Below are positions 53,596 to 64,000 of a DNA stretch of 64,000 nt, piece after piece. Numbering within the stretch: the stretch's first letter is position 1; each line of letters starts with the position of its first letter. Position numbers and translations under genes: made by a program. The notes below the pieces were generated by a model. That model made no database searches. It saw nothing but the letters and a program-made list of their open reading frames with translations, and was not told the DNA's origin. Source of the stretch: Stomoxys calcitrans (Eukaryota; Arthropoda; Insecta; Diptera; Muscidae); contig NC_081554.1 in NCBI RefSeq assembly GCF_963082655.1, positions 64,012,602 through 64,076,601 of the forward strand. Direction: 5' to 3'.

Positions 53596-54307
53596 TTTAT
53601 CTATTTATTCCTTACAACGTTCCGCCTTTGCGACTGCGAGTAGTTGATGATCCTATCTAATGGCCTTTTAAGTGACCAAACACCAACATTTCCCATTATT
53701 ATATTTTGTCCAAGAAAAAGTTCTGTGACTTCATATGTCAATACTATAAATTTACAACATTTATAAAGTCTCTCTTCTGTTTATATAGCTCCAACAATAA
53801 TCACATCATTTGTTATAAACAATTAATATGCAATAACTTTCAGATTTTGTAACGATTTATTGCATTTAAAAGCTACAATCAGCATGCCCTTGTAGCGATC
53901 TATTTAAATTTATGTCATCAATACGGCGGAATGTGCAGTCACACACACACACACACTCACAGAATTTCAAAAGAAAGAGCCATGCAATGCAACTAAAGCG
54001 CATTGGTTGCATTTTCATGTGCTCACATGAATGAATCAACATATTTTTGTTTAATAAACAGTTAAATGTACATTTTAAGTGGCAATTATATAAATTGCTT
54101 AAATTTTATGCTGCGGCGGACATGGCCAGCAAGCAAAAATGACTAGCTATGGAACCGCCCAATTAACGGGCAAGTGGATGTGGTTTTATTGAAGTTTTAA
54201 GAGTAATTAAAAATTGTATTGCAACTATTTACGGATAGGCATTTCAGATATAAAATGATGGTGTTATTGTCAGCTAGGCTGAGAAAAGTGGTTAGCAAAA
54301 TAAACAC
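53596..54307. other. Unique AT-rich sequence with a short (CA)n
   Basis: A (CA)n run of about 19 bp at 53939-53957. No gene recognised. Confidence 0.5.
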
Positions 54308-55348
54308 AACAAGTAAGAGCGTGCTAAGTTCGGCCAGGCCGAATCTTATATACCCTCCACCATGGATCGCATTTGTCGAGTTCTATGCACGGTATCTCTT
54401 TTTAGGCAAACAAAGAATAATGAATAAAGACTATTATGTTATTGGAGCTATATCAAGTTATAGTCCGATTCGGATGGTAAATGAATGCTGAACATTGTAG
54501 AAGTCATTGTGTAATATTTCAGTTCATTTGGATAAGAATTGGGCCTTGTAGGGGCTCAAGAAGCAACATCGGCAGATCGGTTTATATGGGAGCTGTATCA
54601 AGCTATTGATCGATTCAGACCATATTACACACGTATGTTGAAGGGCATGAGAGAAGCCATTATACAAAATTTCTGCCAAATCGGATGATAATTGCGCCCT
54701 CTAGAGGCTCAAGAAGTCAAAATCCCAGATCGGTTTATATGACAGCTATATCAAGTTATGTTCCGATTTGCACCAGACTTAGAACGGTTATTGGAAGACA
54801 TAACAAAACCCCTCATGCAAAACTTCAGTCAAATCGGATGAGAATTGCGCCCTCTAGAGGCTCAAGAAGTCAAGACCCAAGATCGGTTTATATGACAGCT
54901 ATATCAGGTTATGGACCAATTCGAACCATACTTGGCACAGTTGTTGGATATCATAACAAAACACGTAGTGCAAAATTTCATTCCGATCGGATAAGAGTTG
55001 CGCACTCTAGAGGCTCAAGAAGTCAAGACCCAAGATCGGTTTATATGGCAGCTATATCAAAACATGGACCGATATGGCCCATTTACAATCGTAACTAACC
55101 TCCACTAATAAGAGGTATTCGTACAAAATTTATAGCGGCTAGCTTTACTCCTTCGAAATTTAGCGTGCTTTCGATAGACAGACGTACGAATGGACGGACG
55201 GACAGACAGACGGACATGGCTAGGTCGACTTAAAATGACATGACGATCATGAATATATATACTTTATGGGGTCTCAGACGCATATTTCGAGGTGTTACAA
55301 ACAGAATGACGAAATTAGTTTACCCCCCATCCTATGGTGGAGGGTATA
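54308..55348 (+). repeat. Family A element, copy 15, complete
   Basis: Left end CAAGTAAGAGCGTGCTAAGT with palindrome TTCGGCCAGGCCGAA (self-complementary), about four monomers forming one open frame of 137 codons (54685-55098) in 51-codon periods, unique block, GACGGACGGACAGACAGACGG tract shown in part, core, terminal hairpin. Intact ends. Confidence 0.9.
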
Positions 55349-55829
55349 CAAATAGCATACAAAGTTCAATGCTAAAAATAAATCAAAACAAGTAAAATCA
55401 AATTCGACTGAAGGAAAATATCTCACATTGCTGTTTCATATTTCGAGCCGCTTATATTTTAGAATTTGTAATTTCCTTAATAATATTTTTCTTGGAATAT
55501 TTTTTCTCATTTAAAGGACACAATCGCAATCATGCTAAGAATAACTTTTCTCATTTGGAAAATTTCCAAAAATTTTATTACTTTAATTTACTGCAATGCA
55601 GCAGCCAGCAAACCCATTCTCTAGTTCCATCTTTCCATGTTCCGCTCCAAATACCGAGATTGCATTGAAAAGCCTTAGACCAAGAAGAAATGCGAAAATG
55701 GAAACTCTTAAAAACTAGGCAAAGAGGATTTGCCACAGACAATTTCACTTTTATATTAGGCCATTTTCATAAGAGTTTTTCAAAAAACAAAAAAAAAAGT
55801 TGTACAAAACACTTTCGTTGTGTTTTTTT
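55349..55829. other. Unique AT-rich sequence, no gene recognised
   Basis: No frame, repeat or motif of note. Confidence 0.45.
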
Positions 55830-56401
55830 TATACCCACCACCGTAGGATAGGGGGTATATTCATTTAATCATTCCGCTTGCAACACATCGAAATATACAT
55901 TTCCGACCCTACAAAGTATATGTATTTCGGATCGTTGCAAAATTCTAAGACGATTTTGCTGACATTTTAAACAGTAAATAGTTTTTGGCCTCCCGACATC
56001 TGAACCAAATATGGTTCAGATCGGACAATATTTAGATATAGCTGCCATATAGACCAATCTGCCGATAAAGGGTCTGAAGTCCATAAAAGCTTTATTTATG
56101 GCCCAATTTCGCTGAAATTTTAAACAGTGAGTACTTTTAGACTTACCAACATCTGACCCAAATATCGTCCAGATCGGACTACATTTAGATATAGCTGCCA
56201 TATAGACCGATCTCCCGATAAAGGGTCTGAAGCCCATAAAAGCCATATTTATTCCCCGATTTTGCTGAAATTTGAAACAGTGGGTAGTTTTAGGTCTCCC
56301 GACATCCGCCTCAAATATGGTTCAGATCGGACTATATTTAGATATAGCTGCCATGTAGACAGATCTGCCGATAAAGGGTCTGAAGCCCATAAAAGCATTA
56401 T

Positions 56402-57582
56402 TATACCCTCCACCATAGGATGGGGGGTATACTAATTTCGTCATTCTGTTGGTAACTACTAGAAATATTCGTCTGAGATCCCATAAAGTGTATATATTCG
56501 TGATCGTCGTGATATTTTATGTCGATCTAGCTATGTCCGTCCGTCTGTCCGTCCGTCCGTCTGTCCGTCCGTCCGTCAGTCTGTCGAAAGCAGGCTAACT
56601 TACGAAGGAGTAAAGCTAGCCGCTTGAAATTTTGCACAAATACTACTTATTAGTGTAGGTCAGTTGGTATTGTAAATGGGCCATATCGGTCCATGCATTG
56701 ATATAGCTGCCATATAAACCGATCATGGGTCTTGACTTCTTAAGCCTCTAGAGGGCGCAATTCCTATCCGATTTGGCTGAAATTTTGCATGACGTATTTT
56801 ATTCTTACTTTCAACAACTGTGTCATATAAGGTTTAAATCGGTTCATAGCCTGATATAGCTGCCATATAAACCGATCTTGGGTCTTGATTTCTTGAGCCT
56901 CTAGAGTGCGCAGTTCTTATCCGATTTGAATGAATTTTTGCATTTTGTTATGATATCCAACAACTGTGCCGAGTATGGTTTAAATCGGTTCACATCCTGA
57001 TATAGCTGTCATATAAACAGATCTTGGGACTTGACTTCTTGAGCTTCTAAAGGGCGCAATTCCTATCCGATTTGGCTGAAATTTTGCATGATGTATTTTA
57101 TTCTTACTTTCAACAACTGTTTCAAATAAGGTTTAAATCGGTTCATAACCTGATATAACTGCCATATAAACCGATCTGGAATCTTGACTCCTTGAGCCTC
57201 TAGAGGTCGCAATTATTATTCGATTTGCCTGAAATTTTGTACGACGGATCCTCTCATGACCATCAACATACGTGTTTAATATGATCTGAATCGGTCTATA
57301 GCCCGATACAGCTCCAATAGATCTCTCTATTTTACTTCTTGAGCCCCAAAGGGCGCAATTCTTATTCGAATTGGCTGAAATTTTACACAGGTCTCCAACA
57401 TATAATTTATTTGTGGTCCAAACCGGACCATATCTTGATATCGCTCTAATAGCAGAGCAAATCTTTTCTTATATTCTTTTTTGTCTAAGAAGAGATGCCG
57501 GGAAAAGAACTCGACAAATGCGATCCATGGTGGAGGGTATATAAGATTCGGCCCGGCCGAACTTAGAACGCTTTTACTTGTT
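56402..57582 (-). repeat. Family A element, copy 16, complete, nested in family B
   Basis: TATACCCTCCACCATAGGAT hairpin, core, long TGTCCGTCCGTCTGTCCGTC tract, five monomers, left end GTGGAGGGTATATAAGATTC, CGGCCCGGCCG, TTTTACTTGTT. B monomer sequence is on both sides (AAAAGCATTATT, then TAATTTCACTG after the mariner piece). Confidence 0.9.
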
Positions 57583-57587
57583 TTTTA

Positions 57588-57639
57588 TTGGGTTGCCCAA
57601 AAAGTAGTTGCGGATTTTTCATATAGTCGGCGTTGACAA
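57588..57639 (+). mobile_element. Mariner left-end fragment
   Basis: TTGGGTTGCCCAAAAAGTAG through GTCGGCGTTGACAA, with TA before it; only the first ~52 bp. It lies at the junction between the nested A element and the resumed B element. Confidence 0.85.
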
Positions 57640-57960
57640 TATCTAATTTCACTGAAATTTTCCACCCCCCTTACGATCCAAATATGGTAAAAATAGGACT
57701 GTATTTAGATATAGCTGTCATATAGACCAATATGCCGGTTAAGGGTCTGAAGCTCATAAAAGCTTTATATATTGCCCGATTTTGTTGAAATTTGAAATAC
57801 AAAATTCAACTGTGACTTATATTTATAAGACCACTCAATGTCAGTAGCGAATTTGGGTGGATAAGTTATCAAATTTTCATCGCATTGTGGCGAAAGGTGT
57901 ATACCCGAGGTGGTGGGTATTCAAAGTTCGGCCCGGCCGAACTTAATGCCTTTTTGTTTG

Positions 57961-59072
57961 TTTTTTCCTCTCTTCCATAGCATTTTTTCATATTTTCTTG
58001 CTAAAGTTATTCTTCTACCAACTTTTAACAATAAAGGCCAAAAAGACAATGCAACGAGAGATGGAATGCCAATGGGCTGCTTCACTCCACTTCCGCTTCC
58101 AAAACCACTTAAAAAGAGACAATTTAGCGTCGAGCACGAAACAAACAACCAAAAAAAAAACAAGGAATTGGATTTCATAAGCCAAAGGTGGCGATTCGCA
58201 TAAAAACGCCAGCAAACGGTAGCAATATATCCTCCAAACAAAGCTTCAACAGCCCCCTCTTCAATATCGCCATGGAAAAATTACAAGAAGCATGTCATCG
58301 TTCCACAAGGACTTTTTCATTCAAACATCATCCTCAACCATTGAAGGTAGTGTCAAACAGATTTAAGCTATGGCATAGCAAAAGGCTTTATAACAAATTT
58401 TTAATAAATCCTGCATCAAGGGGCGAGCAGGCCGAAATCAAGGTAGTATTGGATTGCTGCAAAGAAAAAAAAAAAAAAAAGGCAAATAATAAAATCCTTT
58501 ATGCTATTGCCCTGGTTCGCCTTAACAGAAGGATAATTTAATATGAGTTTGTTGTTGTTGTTTTTTTTAATGCTTCAATTTCATTGAAATATTTCTTGGT
58601 ATGAAAATGATATACAATAAAACGTTTCAACAAAATATGTCTAACATAGGGAAGAGAAAAAAGCAAATGTAAATCTACCAAGTTGAAACTTATCAACTCA
58701 CCACCATAGATTGCAAACCAAATTTCAGATGGAAAAGGTTTTTCAAAATCTCTTGTGGAATCTTGGCAGCTCGTCCGAAAGTTGATGCGTATGAGCTTAA
58801 AAATTACCAGTCAATTGGGAAGACTCTAAGGCGTTAAGAGGTGAAAATATTCCTATTGATCCAATTCAGATTTCTAGTATAGATGATATGGAGTTGTAAG
58901 TAATTTTGACTTTAAACTTGTGTTAGCTGGCAACGTCAGATTCATAGAGGAACAACTTACAAAGTCCGAAAGGATAGTGGATCGTTTCTTATGGGATACC
59001 TTATCACTCATTTGGAAAAACACTTTCCAGATTGCATAAAAACTTGTCACCAGGGTCTAAAGAGAATAAGGG
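57961..59072. other. Unique sequence, no gene supported
   Basis: Overlapping open frames of 106-117 codons lie on both strands at 57921-58541, which usually signals chance. The plus frame (58188-58541) has a Lys run from an A-tract and no domain. No repeat family seen. Confidence 0.4.
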
Positions 59073-59462
59073 AAACAATAAAAAGGCTTTAAGTATGGCT
59101 GGGCGGAACTTTGGATACCCACCACCTCGGGTATATATATTGGGTTACCCAAAAAGTTATTGCGGATTTTTTTAAAAAAAAGTAAATGCATTTTTAATAA
59201 AACTTGGAATGAACTTTAATTAAATATACATTTTTTACATTTTTTTTCTAAAGCAAGCTAAAAGTAATAGCTGATAACTGACAGAAGAAAGAATGCAATT
59301 ACAGAGTCTTACGCTGTGAAAAAATGCCGACTATATGAAAAATCCGCAATTACTTTTTGGGCAACCCAATATAAACTAGGTTTAATGGGATTAAGAACTT
59401 AAATCGGGAAATCAGTATATATGGCCTGGCAAGGACGTAGCCAGATCGGGACCTCGAGAGAA
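59073..59462 (+). repeat. Family B left end, copy 6, split by a mariner MITE
   Basis: AACAATAAAAAGGCTTTAAG, mutated palindrome (GGCTGGGCGGAAC), ATACCCACCACCTCGGGTAT, then after the MITE a partial monomer (TTAAATCGGGAAATCAGTAT). Confidence 0.75.
59140..59369 (-). mobile_element. Complete mariner MITE, inverted, TA-flanked
   Basis: TTGGGTTACCCAAAAAGTTA at the left, TTTTTGGGCAACCCAA at the right, TA at 59138-59139 and 59370-59371. About 230 bp, same deletion junction as the other MITEs. It inserted into the TATATATA stretch of the family B end. Confidence 0.93.
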
Positions 59463-59584
59463 AGAGAAAATTCTAGTTACAGTGAAATAGGTAAAGATAC
59501 CTCAATTATTTTTTTTTTTTTTTTTGAAAACTGTGGTCGCTATTCGGTGCAGGAACTGACACATCCGCGGTGATATTTGGTCAT
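59463..59584. other. Short unique stretch with a T-run
   Basis: A T-run at about 59510-59525 separates family B from LINE sequence. Confidence 0.4.
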
Positions 59585-60010
59585 AAGGTTAAGTTAGATT
59601 GAAAAGAGGATGCAGATATTAATCCGTCCCATAGCACTATGAATACACCTAAGCCAGTAATCGGCTTGTTGTACCCCCTAAATACAAAAAAGTAACCTCA
59701 AAAAGAAAATTTATGTTAGGAATTCCGTGCTACTTATAAAATCCTTAATTGTCTCCATGCCACTCCCCTATGTTGGTTCATGTCTGGTATAGTGTCCCCA
59801 TCTAAGTCTCGGTTTCTCTTAGACGCGAAAGCCGGACAATGACAAAGGAAATGCTCCAATGTCTCATCATCATCCTCGCATGCCCCACACATGATATCAC
59901 TTGCCGCATCGATTTTACATAAGTGAGCTCGTAGTCCTATGTGCCCCGTTATGATACCAATAGCTATACTGACCTCCTTCTTACTTCCTTTCAGTAATTG
60001 CCACGTCTTC
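59585..60010 (-). pseudogene. 3' UTR and Cys/His tail of family b, copy 3
   Basis: Minus: the 3' end (AACCTTATG, then AATCCGTCCCATAGCACTAT in reverse sense) and the tail, which reads with 'C.ACEDDDETLEHFLCHCPA' organisation (Cys at about 59,898-59,903; His/Cys at 59,845-59,870), then FASKRNRDLDGDTIPDMNQ. This shows the intact form of the motif broken at 16940. Confidence 0.75.
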
Positions 60011-60420
60011 TGACGATCTGGAAACCCCCCATAGGATTTTCGCCGTCCTACCGACCGTTTCGGTAGGACTCTCTTAACTCCGACTGCGTCAACCCGAAAG
60101 GCTTCGGGTTAACCAAGTTTATTGACGGCAGTCCTCAGGCGTTCACCGCCAAGTCGTCTGCCCTTTCATTTCCCCTTACTCCGTTATGGCCCAGCACCCA
60201 AACAATGCGGATTTTGCCATCCTCAGAGAAGGCGTTAATCTCCTTCTGACACTGCAAGACTGTTCGTGACCCTACCGTCCTGGTTGTTATTGCCCTTATG
60301 GCAATTTTACTGTCGGTAAAGATGTTCAGACTCGACGTCCTCGCGTTAGCACCACACCACTTCACGCATTCCATGATCGCCCGGATCTCCGCCTGCAGGA
60401 TCGTATTATCTCAGTCCCTG
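60011..60420 (-). pseudogene. RNase H domain of family b, copy 3
   Basis: Minus: AEIRAIMECVKWCGANARTS (Glu kept), NIFTDSKIAIRAITTRTVGS (Asp kept), EINAFSEDGKIRIVWVLGHN (WVPGHN reads WVLGHN), GVRGNERADDLAVNA (Asp kept). Open for 79 codons (60374-60135). The first-Asp segment 'CYTDGSK' is deleted near 60425. It is separated from the RT by the SINE. Confidence 0.85.
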
Positions 60421-60499
60421 GGTTTTCAACCTCTCCACTTCCTTCCAGGTTTCCTATCTTCGCCTCGATTATACCACGATGGTATGAGCTGCTCATCGC

Positions 60500-60818
60500 A
60501 GGAGGCCACCGTAGCGCAGAGGTTAGCATGTCCGCCTATGATGCTCATCGCCTGGGTTCGAATCCTGGCGAGACCATCAAAAAACATTTTCGGCGGTGGC
60601 TTTTCCCTCCTAATGCTGGCAACATTTGTGAGGTAATATGCCATGTAGACCTTCTCTCCGAAGAGATGTCGCACACTGCGGCACGCCGTTCGGACTCGGC
60701 TATAAAAAGGAGGCCCCTTATCATTGAGCTTAAACTTGAATCGGACTGCACTCATTCGTATGTGAGAAGTTTGCCCCTGTTCCTTAGTGGAATGTTCATG
60801 AGCAAAATTTGCAATTTG
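60500..60818 (+). mobile_element. tRNA-derived SINE, copy 9
   Basis: TATGAGCTGCTC precedes (60483-60494) and follows (60819-60830), within a near-perfect 17-bp TSD. Head GGAGGCCACCGTAGCGCAGA, exact B box GGTTCGAATCC, body, tail GAGCAAAATTTGCAATTTG. Both Pol III boxes intact. Opposite in orientation to the LINE it split. Confidence 0.95.
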
Positions 60819-61625
60819 TATGAGCTGCTCCCATCGCCTTAAGTCTCATAGCCGTAGTGGCTGCCTCACACTTTATCTGTATGTCAATGGGTCGGATATC
60901 TAGAATAGTCTCCAGTGCCGTAGTGGGCGTGGTCCTCATCGCTCCGCCTATGCCAAGACAACATGTTCTCGGAACTTGTTGTATGGTCCTTATGTTGCAC
61001 TTTTTCTCCATAACAGTCCACCAAACTACTGAGGCGTAAGTAGGTATTGGTCTAATCACGCTCTTTTAGGGACAGTGGACTATCCTAGGATTCAGGCCCC
61101 ATTTCGAGCCTACGGCCCGTCTACATAGTGCCCAATATCTGTGAGCCTTCTCAGTACGCTCCGGAATGTGACACTTCCAATTCAGTTTCCTGTCCAAGAT
61201 TACAACTAAGTATGTGAGCTTGTCGGATATCGAAATCGTCTTATTGAGGAAACGTGGTGCGTTAAATTGGCCCACCTTCGTCTTCCTTGTGAACAGGCAT
61301 ATTTCAGTCTTCTCTGGGTTGACATTGAGACCTCTGAGTCTAGCCCAGTCGTATGCCATATGACTGATCCTTACCTCTTAGAAGTATTATAACATCGTCT
61401 GCATAGCAGACGGGTTCAAATCCCTCCTCAGTCAGTATCCGTAATTCATTTATGGTGGTCACCCATAGGAGTGGTGATAAAATGCCCCCTGTGGCGTGCC
61501 CTGTACCATTTTCTCCCTTATATTTATGCCATTGGACACACAATTTATCCACCTGTTCCTTAGCATATGGTTTATCCCGTCTCTAGGGACCGGGTCCACC
61601 CGGTACTGGTGGATAATAATAATCG
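60819..61625 (-). pseudogene. RT palm and thumb of family b, copy 3
   Basis: Minus from 61625: GINHMLRNRWINCVSNGINI, REKMVQGTPQG (motif B), ILSPLLWVTTINELRILTEE, GFEPVCYADDVIILLRGKD (motif C intact), a deletion, then AYDWARLRGLNVNPEKTEIC, LFTRKTKVGQFNAPRFLNKT, ISISDKLTYLVVILDRKLNW, KCHIPERTEKAHRYWALCRR, MIRPIPTYASVVWWTVMEKK and TILDIRPIDIQIKCEAATTA. Few breaks. It is cut at 61625 just upstream of motif B and joined to the DD41D remnant. Confidence 0.88.
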
Positions 61626-61639
61626 TGAGATAATATCCA

Positions 61640-62064
61640 ATTGTTTTGTTTGCCCAAAGTGCAAGAGATTGACTAGCATGACATGTGGTTTCAACAAGAC
61701 GGTGCCACATGCCACACAGCACGCGTTACAATGGACTTATTGAGAGGGGAGTTCGATGAACATTTTATTTGACGTTTGGGACCGGTTAATTGGCCGTCTA
61801 GATCGTGCGATTTAACGCCTTTAGACTATTTTTTGTGGGGCTATGTTTAAGCACATGTCTATACAGACTAGCCTGCTTCAATTGATGCATTGGAAGACAA
61901 CAAAAATGAATAAAGCGGATGGTCAACAATCTTCACGGTCAATAATCTTCTAACATTAAATTATATGGACAGTACTATCGATGCAAATAAATATTTCATG
62001 CATTATTCTGAGTTTTATGTATTTGGGTTTGAAAAACTTTCATATAGCTCTTAAAAAATCACCT
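61640..62064 (+). mobile_element. DD41D (rosa-type) element, 3' third
   Basis: WFQQDGATCHTAR (second Asp codon at 61698-61700) and CDLTPLDYFLWGYV (third Asp at 61824-61826) are 126 bp apart, leaving 41 residues between: the DD41D signature. The C-terminus is broken (about 60 codons deleted after LLQLMHWKT). The right end AAAAAATCACCTATA approximates the terminal repeat. The 5' two-thirds are absent. Confidence 0.8.
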
Positions 62065-62138
62065 ATACTTTATGGGATCACAGATTAATATTTCGATGTG
62101 TTTCAAACGGAATGACTAGATCCTATGGTAGTGTTTTT
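62065..62138 (+). repeat. Family B right-end fragment
   Basis: ACTTTATGGGATCACAGATT, ATTTCGATGTGTTTCAAACG and GAATGACTAG, then a short TCCTATGGTAG. About 70 bp. Confidence 0.55.
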
Positions 62139-62144
62139 TCAAAA

Positions 62145-63174
62145 AACGATGAGGAATAGAAACGGATTTCCCTATGTTGACTATCCCCACAAAGGTTTAA
62201 AGGACCATGATTTGCGTATCTGCACCTAGAATGTCTGCATTCTTTATGGGGTGGAGTGTTCGTACTGTCTGATGTATCGGAGAAGTACAGGGCAGACATT
62301 ACTGCCTTACAGGAAGTGCGATGGCTTGGGATGGGTTCCACAACAACAACACCGAGTGATGACTCCCTATATTGTAGCTGGCATGAAACGAAGCATGAGG
62401 AATAGAAATGGATTTCCCCTATGTTGACCGCCCCCACAAACGTTTAAAGGGCCATTATTTGCATATTTGCACCTGGAATGTCTGCATTCTTTATGGAGAG
62501 GGTGGAGTGTTCGCACTGTCTGAGGTATTGGAAAAGTACAGGGCTGACATTACTGCCTTACAGGAAGTGCGATGGCTTGGGAAAGGTTCCACAAAAACAA
62601 CACCGAGTGATGACGTCCTATATTATAGCAGGCATGAAACGAAGAAAGAATTTGCCTGTGGGTTTTTGATTAGTCAGAGATCGAAACACTTTGTATCCAG
62701 CTTTACTCCGATGAATGAGAGGCTAGCCACAATCCAGATATAGACCAAATTCTTCAACATGAGCCTCATTTGAGCCTATGCCACGACGGAAGATAAGGAC
62801 GAACAGACCAAGGATATTTTCTGCGAGCTCCTAGAGCGAGAATATGACCTCTGTCCCCCCCATGATATTAAAATCGTTCTGGGAGATTTTAATGCAAAAA
62901 TACGGAAGGAGGACTCATTTGGTCCAACAGTCGGAAAATTTAGCTTTCACGAGATAACGTCCGATAATGGCTTGAGGTTAAATGATTTCAACGCAGCAAA
63001 GAACATGGTGGTTAGCAGCACCAAATTCCAACATCGAAAGATTGACAAAAACCAAATAGATCACGTTGTGATAGATGAAAGGCATTCAACCAGCGTGTTA
63101 GATGTACGATCGATCCGAGGGACGAACATCGATTCGGATCTTTACCATGTTGCAGCAAAGGTTAGCAAACGTCT
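62145..63174 (+). pseudogene. RTE-clade APE endonuclease with an internal tandem duplication
   Basis: The best stretch is 62408-62743: HLHICTWNVCILYG ('TWN'), RADITALQEVRWLGKG (catalytic 'QE'), VLYYSRHETKKEFACGFLIS, RSKHFVSSFTPMNERLATIQ. A frame change leads to VLGDFNAKI, then FGPTVGKFSFHEITS, KNQIDHVVIDERHSTSVLDV, RSIRGTNIDSDLYHVAAKVS (SDH altered to SDL). It is complementary to the copy at 21739-22455, which lacks the N-terminal strands. Upstream 62151-62396 is a second copy of the first 246 bp. Confidence 0.85.
62151..62645. repeat. 246-bp direct tandem duplication in the RTE 5' part
   Basis: GAGGAATAGAAACGGATTTC starts at 62151 and GAGGAATAGAAATGGATTTC at 62397. Copies span 62151-62396 and 62397-62645, differing by substitutions and short indels (TATGGGGTGG/TATGGAGAGGGTGG). 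It includes the TWN and QE motifs. Confidence 0.92.
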
Positions 63175-63572
63175 TAGGTTAGGTTGAAAAGAGGGTGCTG
63201 ATGTTAATCTGCCCCATGCCACTATAGACATACATCTAAAGCAGTAATTGGCCTGTAGTGCGCTCTAAAAACTTAAAAGTAACCTCGAAAAAGAAAATCT
63301 AACTTTAGAATTCAGTTTGATTGATTGATTATTTTCCATACCACTCCTCTAAGTTGGTTCATGTCAGGTATTGTGTCCCCACCTAAGTGGCAGAATCTGT
63401 TAGACGCTAAAGCCGTGCAATGACTAAGGAAATTTTCCAAGGTATTATCATCTGCACATGCTATCACTTGCGTCAGCGATTTCACATATGTGAGCTTTGT
63501 AATTTTATGTGTCCCTCGTCTTCTAACGATCTGTATCCCCCCATGGATTTTCGCCGTCCTACTGTCCGTTTC
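63175..63572 (-). pseudogene. 3' end of family b, copy 6
   Basis: Minus: 3' UTR (matches 17100-17240 in reverse: TAGGTTAGGTTGAAAAGAGG, GCCTGTAGTGCGCTC), then TQYLTTNLEEW-type and GRRKSMGGYRSLED-like remnants of the Cys/His tail and RNase H linker. Stops frequent. It joins the next element at about 63572. Confidence 0.7.
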
Positions 63573-63905
63573 GCTCGGACATGGTTCCTTTAATGCATTT
63601 TTGAATCAGAGGAATTTGTCCGCGACTGATTTGTGCGACTGTGGGAGACCTGAGGACTGGAGGCATGTACTGGCAGAATGCCCGTACTATGCAGACATTA
63701 GAGATTTAGAAGCTATGGGGATTAGCGAGGCGTTGTGGGATTTCAGTAGGGCCCTTGAGGACGAGACGACTGTTGCAAGGCTGGCCAACTTTTCCCGGGA
63801 AGTATTTCTTAGGAGGCAGACTAGACTTAGTGGAGGGATGAATACACGCTAGTTATCCATAACGAGGTGTTGCTGTGCTGGCGCGACTGTGTGATTTGAT
63901 GCTGC
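63573..63905 (+). pseudogene. C-terminus of an R1-like ORF2 (family f)
   Basis: GHGSFNAFLNQRNLSATDLC, DCGRPEDWRHVLAECPYYAD, IRDLEAMGISEALWDFSRAL and NFSREVFLRRQTRL, ending in a stop at 63850-63852. 'GHG.FN.YL...' then 'C.CG..E...HVL..CP.Y...R' is the Cys/His tail that follows RT in R1-type LINEs. The open frame runs clean for about 90 codons from 63580 to the stop. The RT itself would lie further 5' but is replaced by family b sequence. Confidence 0.7.
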
Positions 63906-64000
63906 GCATGACATGGCCTGGAACCTGCCTTGCCCATGTTGATGCAGCGGCGTTTGCCCATTGTTGGTTCCCTTAGCTGTTGTGGTTGTGATCGGTCACC
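63906..64000. other. Window edge, probable 3' UTR of family f
   Basis: GC-richer than the surroundings, no open frame; consistent with an element 3' UTR continuing beyond the window. Confidence 0.3.

Larger units (their letters stand above)
55830..57960 (-). repeat. Family B element, copy 5, interrupted by A and a mariner fragment
   Basis: Right-end hairpin ACCCACCACCGTAGGATAGG, core remnant without tetranucleotide tract, three near-identical monomers (CTGCCATATAGACCGATCTC), then the nested A (56402-57582) and mariner piece (57588-57639), then one to two monomers and left end GAGGTGGTGGGTATTCAAAG, TTCGGCCCGGCCGAA. Confidence 0.85.

Noticed and set aside
54685..55098. Novel repeat protein of 51-residue units
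   Set aside because: Not called as a gene because the unit length divisible by three explains the open frame, the opposite strand is also open in other copies, and no start context is conserved. Kept as a finding only.
58188..58541. 117-codon plus frame overlapping a 106-codon minus frame
   Set aside because: Overlapping frames on both strands, a Lys run from an A-tract and no recognisable domain indicate chance.

Overview
This window looks like repeat-dominated dipteran DNA, most likely from a calyptrate muscoid fly (stable fly or house fly type). That placement is an inference from repeat content: DINE-1/mini-me-like elements, irritans-type mariner, DD41D 'rosa'-type elements, and Jockey, R1/LOA-type and RTE non-LTR retrotransposons. 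I see no intact host gene, no rRNA or free-standing tRNA gene, and no CRISPR array. Nearly every recognisable coding stretch is a transposon remnant carrying stops or frameshifts.

Layout. 1-2353: two family A tandem-monomer elements, the second holding a tRNA-derived SINE. 2.4-5.6 kb: LINE 3' end, inverted A element, a 707-bp tandem duplication of an ORF1 (gag-like) fragment, a second tandem-unit repeat ('H') and a SINE. 6.4-10.7 kb: R1/LOA-type fragments in both orientations, a Jockey remnant, a mariner MITE, a Gypsy protease remnant and a SINE. 11.8-17.2 kb: the most complete element, an R1/LOA-type retrotransposon with ORF1, endonuclease, RT, RNase H and 3' end, split by a SINE. 17.9-22.5 kb: fragments of another non-LTR element, RTE fragments, and an A element holding a fold-back DD41D element. 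23.2-29.3 kb: two B elements, one interrupted by an A element. 30-35.5 kb: a second R1/LOA-type copy holding a SINE and a DD41D element that itself holds a mariner. 35.5-44 kb: A, B and C elements with two long microsatellites, a SINE and a mariner MITE. 44.7-48.4 kb: LINE fragments with a SINE and a 403-bp duplication. 49-58 kb: A, B and C elements, RTE and LINE fragments. 59-64 kb: LINE copy with SINE, DD41D remnant, RTE endonuclease with an internal tandem duplication, and an R1-like C-terminus at the right edge.

The most interesting signal is structural. Families A, B and C all start near (A)ACAAGTAA, carry a terminal GC-rich palindrome, and are built of tandem monomers of 152-153 bp, counted exactly at many places. 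A and B also share a block of (TA)n - short core - (GTCY)n. This matches the described DINE-1/mini-me (Helitron/Helentron-associated) plan. The common 153-bp period, and the fact that it is a whole number of codons, are not something I recall being described. Insertion order can be read directly from nesting: A into B; SINE into A, B and LINEs; DD41D into A and into a LINE; mariner into DD41D and B.
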